From the NCBI RefSeq assembly GCF_000769405.2, contig NZ_CP053439.1, forward strand, positions 4,386,501-4,450,500: a stretch of 64,000 bases of DNA. Direction: 5' to 3'. The notes beneath the pieces were generated by a model that was given only the letters and a program-made list of their open reading frames with translations, was not told the origin of the DNA and searched no databases. Positions within the stretch are counted from its first letter, which is position 1; each line of letters opens with the position of its first letter. This stretch comes from Rhizobium brockwellii. Lineage in GTDB: Bacteria > Pseudomonadota > Alphaproteobacteria > Rhizobiales > Rhizobiaceae. Both the position numbers and the translations under genes were made by a program. Below, one piece after another: positions 25,479 through 35,332 of the stretch.

Positions 25479-25506
25479 AAAACGCCGCTGCGATATGCGG
25501 CGTTTT
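25479..25506. terminator. Bidirectional terminator between convergent genes
   Basis: AAAACGCCGC / GCGGCGTTTT, 10-bp perfect stem with an 8-nt loop, and T-runs on both strands. It ends one base before the stop codon of the diguanylate cyclase gene. Confidence 0.9.
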
Positions 25507-27126
25507 TCACATGCGGGAATCAAAGCCGCCGCCGGACGCCGCCTTGCGTCGCTCCTCCTGCACCGGGGCCGGCAGGGTCGGTCCCGAGAAGACGCAGTTG
25601 CGGCCGGAGGCCTTGGCTGCGTAAAGCGCCAGATCGGCGCGTTTGACCAGATCCTCGAAGTTCCGGTTGGTGGCTTCATTTGCCCGTCCGGCGCATCCGA
25701 AACTCGCAGTCACCTTGAGAACATCGCCGCTCGTCAGGGGGATTTCCGCCCCCTCGATTGCCAGCCGCACGCGCTCGGCAACGATTGCGGCATCATCAGG
25801 CGTCGAATCCGGTAGAAGCGCCAGGAACTCCTCGCCACCATGGCGCACCAGCAGATCGAAGGAACGAAAATTCTGGCGCGCAACGCCCGCGACATGCCGG
25901 AGCACGGCATCGCCGGCGTCATGCCCGTGAATGTCGTTGATCTTCTTGAAATGATCGAGGTCGAAGAGCACGACGGAAATCCAGCGTGATCCATGCTCGG
26001 CCTGAGTGAGAAGCGCGGATGCGGCGACCTCAAAGCCGCGCCTGTTGTAAAGACCGGTCAGAAGATCGGTCTGCGCGGCGCTGCGCAACTCGCCGACCAG
26101 CGTCTCCCGATCCTGGGTCAGCCGGTCGATCAGGCGCAGGCCCTTTGCCGCCAGCACCAGCACCAATGTGGCGAGTATCAGCAGGCCGGCACACAGCGCC
26201 AGGATCCGCGTCAGGTGTATGTGCGAGCGCGTCGACAGGTTTTCGCCGGTCGCGTGAATATCCTGTGCGGCCTCGATCATCTTCTGCTGCAGGAAGCCCA
26301 TGCGCTCGCTCTGCGCGGCCGCCCAGACGTCATGCACGGCCCGTGTCGGCCGCGATCCGGCGAGAATGGCATCGGTGATCGCATTCGCCTTCACCTGGCT
26401 GCTGCGGCCGAGATAAGCGACGATGTTGCGCACGATCGGCGCGGAGGAATGGAAAACCATGTGATCCATGCCCTCGCCGAGCATGACCTTGCCCTGCACG
26501 AAGAGCTCCACCGGCAATCTGGCGGAAACCCCTTGGTTGAGATAACGGGTGCCGATCCCGGTGATCAGCCTTTCGCCGTAATAGGTCAGCAGGATGCCCA
26601 TCAGCTGGTTGGATTTCTCAAGCAGCACCGGATCGCTGATCAGCGGTGAAAGCGCATCGACGACGGCAAGCTGCTTGAGAGCCGCATACCAGTAGATGGA
26701 ACCAGGATCGCTGCCGGCATAGCGGCCCTGGTCGACGGCGCTGCGCGCAGCGACGATGCGGCTGTAGGCAAGGCTGAGAATCGATAATTCGCCGACGAGC
26801 CCTTCGTCGAGCGCATCGCGGGAGGGCAGGCTGGCATAAAAAGCGCGGCGTTCGCGATCGAGCGTCACCCGGCTTTGCTGCATGTCGACGGCATTCCTGT
26901 CGCTGGGATCTGCGAGGTAGCGGCGGGTGGCGTCAATTTCAGTCAGAATCTCCGTAGCGGCGATCGACCCGCCACGGGCAAGCACATCGGCGAATTGCCG
27001 GTCCTTTTCGAGGTTCCAGTATTGATTGACCGAAGAACGTATGACGACGACGCCTTCAATGAGCATGAAGACGAAGGGCAGCATGATAGCGGCCAGGATA
27101 ACCTTTTTAATGGTTTCGAACTTCAT
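25507..27126 (-). CDS. Membrane-bound diguanylate cyclase (GGDEF) with unknown sensor domain
   Basis: 539 residues from ATG 27126 (a TTG two codons earlier is possible). One membrane segment near residues 8-28 (ILAAIMLPFVFMLIEG), an extracytoplasmic region of about 270 residues, and a second segment near 305-325 (LCAGLLILATLVLVLAAKG) flank the sensor. The GGDEF domain starts at TDLLTGLYNRRGF and has an intact GGEEF active site near 430 plus an RSFD inhibitory-site motif, so it should make c-di-GMP and be product-inhibited. There is no EAL domain. I recognise no known sensor family in the outer part. Single gene. Confidence 0.88.
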   Translation of the reverse strand: MKFETIKKVILAAIMLPFVFMLIEGVVVIRSSVNQYWNLEKDRQFADVLARGGSIAATEILTEIDATRRYLADPSDRNAVDMQQSRVTLDRERRAFYASLPSRDALDEGLVGELSILSLAYSRIVAARSAVDQGRYAGSDPGSIYWYAALKQLAVVDALSPLISDPVLLEKSNQLMGILLTYYGERLITGIGTRYLNQGVSARLPVELFVQGKVMLGEGMDHMVFHSSAPIVRNIVAYLGRSSQVKANAITDAILAGSRPTRAVHDVWAAAQSERMGFLQQKMIEAAQDIHATGENLSTRSHIHLTRILALCAGLLILATLVLVLAAKGLRLIDRLTQDRETLVGELRSAAQTDLLTGLYNRRGFEVAASALLTQAEHGSRWISVVLFDLDHFKKINDIHGHDAGDAVLRHVAGVARQNFRSFDLLVRHGGEEFLALLPDSTPDDAAIVAERVRLAIEGAEIPLTSGDVLKVTASFGCAGRANEATNRNFEDLVKRADLALYAAKASGRNCVFSGPTLPAPVQEERRKAASGGGFDSRM

Positions 27127-27222
27127 CGCCAATCGCCACGGTGATCAAAACGTCGGTCGTGCGCGACCAATTGGCGGCGAGCTTAACAACAATCCTTAAA
27201 AAACTGATAAACCGGCATGTCC

Positions 27223-27864
27223 CTAGATTTCGGGACGAATGAAGTCGCGTGTCTCGGCGTCCATGACCCAGAGTTCACCGGTCGAAATGTCGAACCAGGC
27301 GCCGTGGAGATGCAGGTTTCCCGCTTCCTCGAGCGCCTTGATGTCGGGAAAGCTTCTGAGATTGTTGATCGAATTGCGGATGGAGACACGCTCCAGCGCC
27401 GTCTGCCGCTCGGCGGCCGTCATCACGTCGTTGCTCTGGATCTGCTCGGCGGCGGGTTTGACCAGCGACATCCAGCGGCCGATGAAATCGCCGGGCGACA
27501 ATGGCTCGGCATTCGGATCGAGTGCTGAACGGATGCCACCGCAGCGGCCGTGACCCATCACGACGATATCCGAGACCTTCAGAACCTGTACGGCAAATTC
27601 GAGTGCGGCCGACGTCGAATGAAAATGGCCATCCGGCTCGTAGGGCGGGACCATGTTGGCAACGTTGCGAATGACGAAGAGCTCGCCCGGGCCAGCATCG
27701 AAGATCAGCTCCGGGGCCGCGCGAGAATCCGAACAGGCAATGACAAGCGTATGGGGACTTTGGCCGTTTTCGGCAAGCTGCCGATACCTGTCGCGGGCGT
27801 CGGCATAACGCCCGTTCATAAAGTTGCGATAGCCGTCCAGAAGGGGGTTTGGAAAACGCTGCAT
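27223..27864 (-). CDS. Beta-carbonic anhydrase
   Basis: 213 residues. Zinc ligands Cys44, His105 and Cys108 are in ACSDSRAAPE and MGHGRCGGIRS, with the Asp46-Arg48 dyad intact. GELFVIRNVANMVPP is also characteristic. It interconverts CO2 and bicarbonate, supplying bicarbonate for carboxylases. Cytoplasmic, typical length, no partner genes. The end has a short GTCCC/GGGAC hairpin across the stop. Confidence 0.94.
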   Translation of the reverse strand: MQRFPNPLLDGYRNFMNGRYADARDRYRQLAENGQSPHTLVIACSDSRAAPELIFDAGPGELFVIRNVANMVPPYEPDGHFHSTSAALEFAVQVLKVSDIVVMGHGRCGGIRSALDPNAEPLSPGDFIGRWMSLVKPAAEQIQSNDVMTAAERQTALERVSIRNSINNLRSFPDIKALEEAGNLHLHGAWFDISTGELWVMDAETRDFIRPEI

Positions 27865-27935
27865 GCTTCTGGATTAGCGCGCGCGGACGACAAGATCAAC
27901 TGCTGCACCGCAAAATGAACATATTTGCAGATGCG

Positions 27936-28811
27936 TCATTTTTTCCGCCGCTGCGCCGGGTGCACGAGTCGGCGCATCTGCACCATGGCCATCGGCGTCG
28001 AAAGACTGGAAGCATCGCTGGCCAGCATCAACTCGTTGCTGCCGCGCTTGACGGCACGCGCAAGCACCTCGAAGACGCTGGCGGTGGCAAGCTGCAGCGC
28101 CTTTTCGTCCTCGATCCCGGAAAGCAGGCGCGACAGGAAGACAGCGGCGATGAGGTCGCCGAGACCATTCGGCGGGTTTTCGACGACGCGATGCTCGGCA
28201 AGAAGGGCGTGACGGCCGGAAAGATAGAGATTGCCGGTACCGCCCGCCATCATCGGCACCGCCGAAGTGACGAGCATGCGCGATGGTCCGAGCGCGAGCG
28301 CCGCCTCCATGATCGCGCTGTTGTCTTCGAGGGCTGCCCCCGAAAGCCATGCGAGTTCGTAGCGGTTCGGCGTCGCGAGCGAGGCAAGCGGAATGAGATG
28401 ATCGCGAATGGCCTCTGCGGTCGCTTCCGGCACGTAAAGGCCGCCGAGATCGCCCATGACGGGATCGCAGACATAGAGCAGATCGGGATTGTTTTGCCTG
28501 AGCGCACCTATCAGCCGGGCGACGGAGCGAGCCTGGGCGGCATTGCCGAAATAGCCCGAAAGCACCGCCTTGACTTCGCCGATCCAAGGCGCGCGGATCA
28601 GATCGTCGATCGCCGCATCGAAATCCGTTTCCGCAAAAGTCAGCCGCGTCGAGCGGCCGTGGCCGGGATGCCAGGGCAGCACGATGGTCGGCAGGGCCCA
28701 GACCGGATGACCGAGCGTCTCCAATGCAAAGACGGCGGCCCGGTTTCCGACCGAACCACGCACCACATGGCTGGAAATGACGATGACTGCGCCCGCTGCA
28801 TTTTCCGACAT
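27936..28811 (-). CDS. pdxY: Pyridoxal kinase (PdxY/PdxK type)
   Basis: 291 residues from ATG 28811 (GGAT upstream); a 21-codon longer frame has no ribosome site. VISSHVVRGSVGNRAAVFALE is the pyridoxal-kinase N-terminus, YVCDPVMGDLGGLYV follows, and the anion-hole/catalytic glycine-aspartate is in NPPNGLGDLIAAVFLS. It phosphorylates pyridoxal to PLP in the salvage pathway. The terminal LSRLLSGIEDEKALQ is typical. It is divergent from gdh across a 277-bp gap. Confidence 0.93.
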   Translation of the reverse strand: MSENAAGAVIVISSHVVRGSVGNRAAVFALETLGHPVWALPTIVLPWHPGHGRSTRLTFAETDFDAAIDDLIRAPWIGEVKAVLSGYFGNAAQARSVARLIGALRQNNPDLLYVCDPVMGDLGGLYVPEATAEAIRDHLIPLASLATPNRYELAWLSGAALEDNSAIMEAALALGPSRMLVTSAVPMMAGGTGNLYLSGRHALLAEHRVVENPPNGLGDLIAAVFLSRLLSGIEDEKALQLATASVFEVLARAVKRGSNELMLASDASSLSTPMAMVQMRRLVHPAQRRKK

Positions 28812-29088
28812 GATATCCAAGATCCAAATGATGACCGCGTTTGATGATCTTTTTGACGCCACGCTGTCAACCATTCTTCATGCGGGCGTGGAAATGTGCG
28901 GCGGAACAAAAAAACCGGAAGACGGGGCTTTCGCTTTCGTTTGGCGAAGAAAGCGGAAAATCTCTTACAATTTCTCGTTTCCAGCGCCAAAAAGCGTCAA
29001 AACAATCCTTCGGACCGCTCTTTTAGAGATTTTTTCGAAGAATCTTCTGCTAGCTTGCGGAAAATCAGACCATTGAGGGAGGCGATCC

Positions 29089-32000
29089 ATGGCTGCCAGA
29101 AACAATCCGAAACGGGAAAAGCAGATCGAGAGCGCGCGCAAGATCGCCAAGGCGACAGGCGAGGCGCATCTCGATCCGGAAATTCTCTTCGGCCGGGCAA
29201 GCAATGACGATCTCGAACTCTATACACCGGAAATGCTGGCACTCTCTGCCGTGCGTTCGGCAAAGGAACTCGACGCCTGGAACGGCAAGGCGCCTCGCGT
29301 CAGCATCGACACCATTGCCGATGTGACGCCCGGTGGCATCGCCGTCTCGGTGCTGTCAGTCACCGACCAGAACATGCCTTTTCTGTTTGAATCGGTCATG
29401 GGCGAAGTGACGAGCACCTATCGCGACCTGTTCATGGCCGTGCATCCCATCCTGATCGTGGAAAAGGGCAAGGCGCCGGTGATTTATTCCGCCGATCACC
29501 CGAGCGACGCGGCCAACCGCGTCAGCCATATCCAGCTTCATATTGCGCCCCTCAACTCCAACCAAGCCGCCGATCTCGCCAAACGCATCGAAAAAGTCCT
29601 CGAACAGGTCCGCCTGTCGGTTTCCGACTGGAAGCCGATGCTCTCCAAGATCGACGGAGTGATCGCCGAGCTTGCGGCCAATAGCGCCAGCCGGAAGAAG
29701 GCCGATCGCGACGAAGCCGTCGCTTTCCTGACCTGGCTGCGCGATGAGAATTTCACGTTCCTCGGCATGCGGGAATATGTCTATTCAGGCAAGGGGATCG
29801 ATGCCAAGGTCGAACGCGACAAGGGTGCTGGCCTCGGCATCCTCTCCAATCCCGATGTTCTGGTGCTGCGCACCGGCAAGGACGCCGTCACGACAACGCC
29901 TGAGATCCTTGCCTTCCTCGACGGCCCCGACTTCCTGATCGTCACCAAGGCGAATGTGAAATCGATCGTCCATCGCCGCGCCTATATGGATTATGTCGGC
30001 GTCAAGCGCTTCGACGCTGAGGGCAACGTCACCGGCGAACTGCGCATCGTCGGCCTTTTCACCTCGACGGCCTACACCTCGCTCGCCTCCGAAATCCCGC
30101 TGCTGCGTTCCAAGATCGAGAAAGTGAAGGAACATTTCGGCTTCGACCCGATGAGCCATTCCGGCCGCATGCTCGACAACACGCTGGAATCCTATCCGCG
30201 CGACGACCTTTTCCAGATCGACACGACGCTGCTTGCAAGTTTTGCCGAACAGATCAACGACCTGGCCGATCGGCCGCGCGTGCGCGTCCTGCCGCGCATC
30301 GACCATTTCGACCGCTTCGTCTCGGTGATCGTCTACGTGCCGCGCGAGGAATATGACTCGATCGTACGCGAACGGATCGGCACCTATCTGAAGACTGTCT
30401 ATGACGGCCGTGTCTCTGCCTATTACCCGGCTTTCCCGGAAGGCGGCGTGGCGCGCGTGCATTTCATCATCGGCCGCTCGGGCGGCAAGACGCCACGCAT
30501 TCCGCAGGCAAAGCTCGAGCAGGTGATCCGCGAAATCACCGCCCGCTGGGACGACCGTTTCGAGGCGCTGGCAGGCGCCAAGGCGCCGAAGATATCCGTC
30601 GACCAAGCCTTCCAGGATTCCTTCACTCCGGAGGAAACCGTGGCTGACCTCGCCGATATCGGCGCCTGCGCCGCCGGCGAGCCGCTTCGTATTCAGTTCT
30701 ACCATCGTCGGGAAGAATACGGCCGCACCCTTTCCTTGAAGATCTTCCACGCCGGCGGCCAGCTGGCGCTGTCGCGCCGCGTGCCGCTTCTCGAGAATCT
30801 CGGCTTCAATGTCGTCAGTGAACGCACTTTCGACATCGGGGTGCCTGCCGCCGATGGAGAAAAGAAACTCGTCGTGCTGCACGATATGGAGCTCGAGGCC
30901 CGCAATGGCGGCGAGATCGATCTGCAGCGTTACGGCGCCGCCCTCGAGGAAGGCTTCGTTGCCGCCTTCGCCGGCACGATCGACAATGACAGCTTCAACC
31001 GGCTGATCCTTTCGGCCGGGCTCTCGGCGCGCGAGACGAACGTCCTGCGCGCCTACGCGCGTTATCTCCGCCAGGCCGGCATCGCCTATTCGCAGGATTA
31101 TATCGCCACGACGCTCGACAAATATCCCGGTGTCGCCGCCGCTATCTTTCGTCTCTTCCATGACACGCTCGACACCAGGCTTTCGGAGAAGATCCGCGTC
31201 AAGAAGCTTGCCGAACTGCACCAGGCGATCGAGGCCGAGCTTGCCAACGTGCCGAGCCTCGACGACGACCGTATCCTGCGCCGCTACGTCAACATCGTCG
31301 ATGCGACGCTGCGCACCAATTATTTCCAGAAGAACCCGGATGGTTTGCCGAAAGCGATGCTGGCCTTCAAGCTTGATCCGCATCTGGTCGACGGGCTGCC
31401 GCAGCCGAAACCCTTCCGCGAGATGTTCGTCTACGGCGTCGAGGTGGAAGGCGTGCATCTGCGCTTCGGCAAGGTGGCGCGCGGTGGCCTGCGCTGGTCG
31501 GATCGCGCCGAGGATTACCGCACTGAGGTGCTCGGCCTCGTCAAGGCGCAGCAGGTCAAGAACGCAGTCATCGTGCCGGTCGGCGCCAAGGGTGGCTTCT
31601 ATCCGAAGAAGCTCCCTGTCGGCGGCAGCCGCGACGAGATCTTCAATGCCGGTCGCGAAGCCTACAAGACCTATATCCGCACGCTGCTTTCCATCACCGA
31701 CAATATAGTAGGCGCCGATATCGTCCCGCCAAAGGATACCGTCAGGCTCGACAGTGACGATCCCTATTTCGTTGTCGCCGCCGACAAGGGCACCGCGACC
31801 TTCTCCGATACCGCCAATGCACTGGCGCAGGAAGCTGGCTTCTGGCTGGACGACGCCTTTGCCTCCGGCGGCTCGGCCGGTTACGACCACAAGAAGATGG
31901 GCATCACTGCCCGCGGCGCCTGGGAAACCGTGAAACGCCATTTCCGGGAAATGGACATCGACATCCAGACGACGCCTTTCACCGTCGCCGGCGTCGGCGA

Positions 32001-33864
32001 CATGTCGGGCGACGTCTTCGGCAACGGCATGCTGCTCTCTCCGAAGATCCGACTCATTGCCGCCTTCGATCACCGCGACATCGTCATCGATCCCGACCCC
32101 GATATGGAAAAGACGCTGGCTGAGCGCCAGCGGCTCTTCGACCTGCCGCGTTCAAGCTGGCAGGATTTCGACAAGAGCTTACTGTCGAAGGGTGCAATGA
32201 TCATTTCGCGCGCAGCGAAATCGGTCACGCTGACGCCGGAAGCGGTTGCCGCGATCGGCATCGACAAGGCCGTGGCCACGCCCCTCGAGATCATGACGGC
32301 GATCCTGAAAAGCCCGGTCGACCTGCTCTGGTTCGGCGGCATCGGCACCTATGTGAAAGCGCCGTCCGAAACCGATGCCGAAGTCGGCGACCGCGCCAAC
32401 GACCCGATTCGCGTCGCGGCGACAGAGGTGCGCGCCAAGGTGATCGGCGAGGGCGCAAACCTCGGCGTCACCCAGAAGGGCCGCATCGCCTATGGTCTCA
32501 AGGGCGGGCACTGCAATTCCGACGCCATCGACAACTCGGCCGGCGTCAACACCTCGGACGTCGAGGTCAATATCAAGATCGCGTTGGCAGCCGCCATGCA
32601 TGACGGACGCCTGACGCGTGCGAAGCGCGACCAGCTTCTTTCTTCGATGACCGGCGAAGTGGCGACCTTGGTGCTGCGCAACAACTACCTGCAGTCGCTG
32701 GCGATCTCACTGACAGAACGCAAGGGCACGGCAAACGGTCTGCAGCTTGGCCGCTTCATGACTGTGCTTGAGGGCGCCGGCCAGCTGAACCGCAAGGTCG
32801 AGACACTGCCGGACGACCAGACCCTGGCCGAACGCTATACAGCCGGCAAGCCGCTGACGCGGCCGGAAATCGGCGTGCTGTTATCCTATGCCAAGATCGT
32901 ACTCTTCGACGCGCTGGCCGCAAGCGATCTGCCGGACGATCCCTATTTCATCGCGACGCTTTTGAATTATTTCCCTGTGAAGATGCAGAAGTCGAACGCC
33001 GGCGATATCACCAGTCACCGCCTGAAGCGCGAAATCGTCGCGACCGTGCTTGCCAACGAAGCGATCAACCGTGGCGGACCAAGCTTCACCGTCGCCATGA
33101 TGGACGCGACGGCAGCTTCGGCACCGGAGGTGGTGCGCGCCGCAATCGTTGCGCGCGACGGTTTCGACCTGACCCGCCTCTGGGCCGAGACGGACGCCCT
33201 GGACGGCAGGATATCAGGCGAGATGCAGAACCGCATCTACGAGGAGATCGGCCACAGCTTTGTCGTGCTGACGCGCCTGCTGCTGAAGACGGGCATGACC
33301 AAGGCCGATATGGCGGAAGTGATTAGCCGGCTGCAGGCGGCCCTGAAGAAGCTGAAAACCGCCTTCGCCGGACAGGTGGCCGGCGAGGTCGCCGTGCGCC
33401 AGGCGGAGTACAGCCAGGCGGGCCTGCCCGAAAAACTTGCGGCCGAGATTGCCAGCCTCCCGATCTTCGCACTGGTGCCGGAGATCATGCAGATCGCTGA
33501 ACGCACCGGCGAACCGCTGGTGCGCGCCGCCGAGAACTACATCGCTGTGTCGCAGACCTTCCGTATCGGCAGGCTGCTGGCGGCGGGCGGGCGGATCCTC
33601 ACCTCAGACCATTACGAGAATCTGGCGCTTGCCCGCAGCATCGACCAAATCGCCAGCGCAAGGCGCGACATCGTCATCTCGGCCCTTTCCGATCACGGCA
33701 AGGAAAAGCTTCCCGTTCAAGCCTGGCATGCGCAGGATCGCATCCGCATCAACCGCATCCTCGAGGAGCTTTCAAGCCTCAGCGACGGCGGCGATCCCAA
33801 TCTCGCGCGTATTACCGTTGCTGCAGGTATCCTGACCGATCTTGCGCGCGACCGGGCGAGGTGA
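29089..33864 (+). CDS. gdh: NAD-specific glutamate dehydrogenase, large (180 kDa) class
   Basis: 1591 residues; ATG preceded by GGGAGG. This is the large GDH class, with N-terminal ACT-like and linker regions (about 1-700), the catalytic domain and a C-terminal domain. The substrate site is KVARGGLRWSDRAEDYRTE, followed by KNAVIVPVGAKGGFYPKKLP with the catalytic lysines. FTVAGVGDMSGDVFGNGMLL and VIGEGANLGVTQKGRIAYG belong to the NAD domain. It converts glutamate to 2-oxoglutarate and ammonia and is usually catabolic. Full length and intact. A UMF1-type transporter follows after 27 bp and is probably co-transcribed. Confidence 0.96.
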   Translation: MAARNNPKREKQIESARKIAKATGEAHLDPEILFGRASNDDLELYTPEMLALSAVRSAKELDAWNGKAPRVSIDTIADVTPGGIAVSVLSVTDQNMPFLFESVMGEVTSTYRDLFMAVHPILIVEKGKAPVIYSADHPSDAANRVSHIQLHIAPLNSNQAADLAKRIEKVLEQVRLSVSDWKPMLSKIDGVIAELAANSASRKKADRDEAVAFLTWLRDENFTFLGMREYVYSGKGIDAKVERDKGAGLGILSNPDVLVLRTGKDAVTTTPEILAFLDGPDFLIVTKANVKSIVHRRAYMDYVGVKRFDAEGNVTGELRIVGLFTSTAYTSLASEIPLLRSKIEKVKEHFGFDPMSHSGRMLDNTLESYPRDDLFQIDTTLLASFAEQINDLADRPRVRVLPRIDHFDRFVSVIVYVPREEYDSIVRERIGTYLKTVYDGRVSAYYPAFPEGGVARVHFIIGRSGGKTPRIPQAKLEQVIREITARWDDRFEALAGAKAPKISVDQAFQDSFTPEETVADLADIGACAAGEPLRIQFYHRREEYGRTLSLKIFHAGGQLALSRRVPLLENLGFNVVSERTFDIGVPAADGEKKLVVLHDMELEARNGGEIDLQRYGAALEEGFVAAFAGTIDNDSFNRLILSAGLSARETNVLRAYARYLRQAGIAYSQDYIATTLDKYPGVAAAIFRLFHDTLDTRLSEKIRVKKLAELHQAIEAELANVPSLDDDRILRRYVNIVDATLRTNYFQKNPDGLPKAMLAFKLDPHLVDGLPQPKPFREMFVYGVEVEGVHLRFGKVARGGLRWSDRAEDYRTEVLGLVKAQQVKNAVIVPVGAKGGFYPKKLPVGGSRDEIFNAGREAYKTYIRTLLSITDNIVGADIVPPKDTVRLDSDDPYFVVAADKGTATFSDTANALAQEAGFWLDDAFASGGSAGYDHKKMGITARGAWETVKRHFREMDIDIQTTPFTVAGVGDMSGDVFGNGMLLSPKIRLIAAFDHRDIVIDPDPDMEKTLAERQRLFDLPRSSWQDFDKSLLSKGAMIISRAAKSVTLTPEAVAAIGIDKAVATPLEIMTAILKSPVDLLWFGGIGTYVKAPSETDAEVGDRANDPIRVAATEVRAKVIGEGANLGVTQKGRIAYGLKGGHCNSDAIDNSAGVNTSDVEVNIKIALAAAMHDGRLTRAKRDQLLSSMTGEVATLVLRNNYLQSLAISLTERKGTANGLQLGRFMTVLEGAGQLNRKVETLPDDQTLAERYTAGKPLTRPEIGVLLSYAKIVLFDALAASDLPDDPYFIATLLNYFPVKMQKSNAGDITSHRLKREIVATVLANEAINRGGPSFTVAMMDATAASAPEVVRAAIVARDGFDLTRLWAETDALDGRISGEMQNRIYEEIGHSFVVLTRLLLKTGMTKADMAEVISRLQAALKKLKTAFAGQVAGEVAVRQAEYSQAGLPEKLAAEIASLPIFALVPEIMQIAERTGEPLVRAAENYIAVSQTFRIGRLLAAGGRILTSDHYENLALARSIDQIASARRDIVISALSDHGKEKLPVQAWHAQDRIRINRILEELSSLSDGGDPNLARITVAAGILTDLARDRAR

Positions 33865-33891
33865 GACAGTCCGCGTCAAAACAAGGAGCGG

Positions 33892-35280
33892 ATGTTGAAT
33901 CGCATTGACTGGACAGGAACGCAACCGCCGAAGGCCACGGAGAAGGGCATCTGGGGGTGGATGTTCTTCGACTGGGCAGCACAGCCCTTCTTTACCGTGG
34001 TCACAACCTTTATCTTCGGCCCCTATTTCGTTTCCCGCCTGACCGATGACCCGGTTTCCGCGCAGACGACGTGGAGCAACATGGCGACGATCTCCTCTGT
34101 GATCATCGCCCTGCTCTCACCCGTTCTCGGTTCGATCGCCGACCAGTCCGGCGCACGCAAACCCTGGATCGGCTTCTTCGCGATCATCAAGATCGCCAGC
34201 CTCTCCTGCCTGTGGTTTGCCGCACCCGGTTCGCCTATTGTCTATCCCGTCATTTTCATGATCCTCGCCTCGATCTCGGCCGAGTTTTCGATCGTCTTCA
34301 ATGATTCGATGATGCCGCGCCTGGTCGGCAAGCACGAAGTCGGCAAGCTTTCCAACACCGCCTGGGGGCTCGGTTACCTCGGCGGCATCATTGTGCTCAT
34401 TGCCGTCGTGACGCTCTTGGCGGCGAGCCCCGAGACCGGCAAGACCATCCTCGGTCTCGATCCGCTATTCGGCCTCGATCCTCGGACCGGTCAGGATGCA
34501 CGCATCACCGGGCCGATCTCGGCCGTCTGGTATCTGATCTTCATCCTGCCGATGTTCTTCTTCACGCCGGATGTCGGCAGGGGGCTTCCCTTCGGCACTG
34601 CCGTCCGCTCCGGCTTGCGTGAACTCAGAAACACGCTTGACGAACTCACGGAACGCCGCGGCATCCTGACATTCCTCATCGCCCGCATGATTTATCAGGA
34701 CGGCGTCAACGGCCTGCTGATCCTTGGCGGTATCTTCGCGGCCGGCATGTTCGGCTGGGCGACGATCGAGATCGGCATCTACGGCATCATCCTGAATGTT
34801 GTCGCGATATTCGGCTGCCTGATCGCCGGCCGCGTCGACAAGAGCGTCGGTTCGAAGGTGACCGTCGTCATCAGCCTCACGATGCTGCTTCTCGCCACCA
34901 TCGGCATCATCTCGACAGGACCTGGTTACACCCTGTTCGGACTGATGCCGCTGCCGACGGCCGATTCCGGCGGCCTTTTCGGTACTGCGGCGGAAAGGGC
35001 CTACATCCTCTACGGCCTGCTGATCGGGCTCGCCTTCGGGCCGGTGCAGGCCTCGTCGCGCTCCTATCTCGCCCGCAGCGTCAGCCCGGAGGAAGCCGGC
35101 CGCTACTTCGGCATCTACGCGCTTTCGGGCCGCGCCACCAGTTTCATGGCGACGCTGCTCTTCTCTCTGGTGACCTATATGAGCGGATCACCGCGGCTCG
35201 GGATGGCAACGCTGATCCTGTTTCTTGCCGGCGGACTGGTGCTCTTGTTCCGTACACCCTATCCAGCCGACCGGGCATAG
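33892..35280 (+). CDS. MFS transporter, UMF1 (Atg22-like) family
   Basis: 462 residues; AAGGAGCGG before the ATG. GWMFFDWAAQPFFTVVTTFIF is the UMF1 family start, and the cytoplasmic loop motif SIADQSGARKPWIGFF follows. About twelve membrane segments. The yeast relative Atg22 exports amino acids from the vacuole; bacterial members have no firm substrate. Its position 27 bp after gdh suggests a link to amino-acid efflux or turnover, which is only inference. Convergent with purH. Confidence 0.88.
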   Translation: MLNRIDWTGTQPPKATEKGIWGWMFFDWAAQPFFTVVTTFIFGPYFVSRLTDDPVSAQTTWSNMATISSVIIALLSPVLGSIADQSGARKPWIGFFAIIKIASLSCLWFAAPGSPIVYPVIFMILASISAEFSIVFNDSMMPRLVGKHEVGKLSNTAWGLGYLGGIIVLIAVVTLLAASPETGKTILGLDPLFGLDPRTGQDARITGPISAVWYLIFILPMFFFTPDVGRGLPFGTAVRSGLRELRNTLDELTERRGILTFLIARMIYQDGVNGLLILGGIFAAGMFGWATIEIGIYGIILNVVAIFGCLIAGRVDKSVGSKVTVVISLTMLLLATIGIISTGPGYTLFGLMPLPTADSGGLFGTAAERAYILYGLLIGLAFGPVQASSRSYLARSVSPEEAGRYFGIYALSGRATSFMATLLFSLVTYMSGSPRLGMATLILFLAGGLVLLFRTPYPADRA

Positions 35281-35332
35281 GAACGAGCCCGATCAAGCCG
35301 GAGATGAGCGCGTGACCGCGCCCAATCCTCAT

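Noticed and set aside
29785..32073. 762-codon open frame antisense to gdh
   Set aside because: High-GC mirror of a conserved coding gene; no recognisable domain and no ribosome site of its own.
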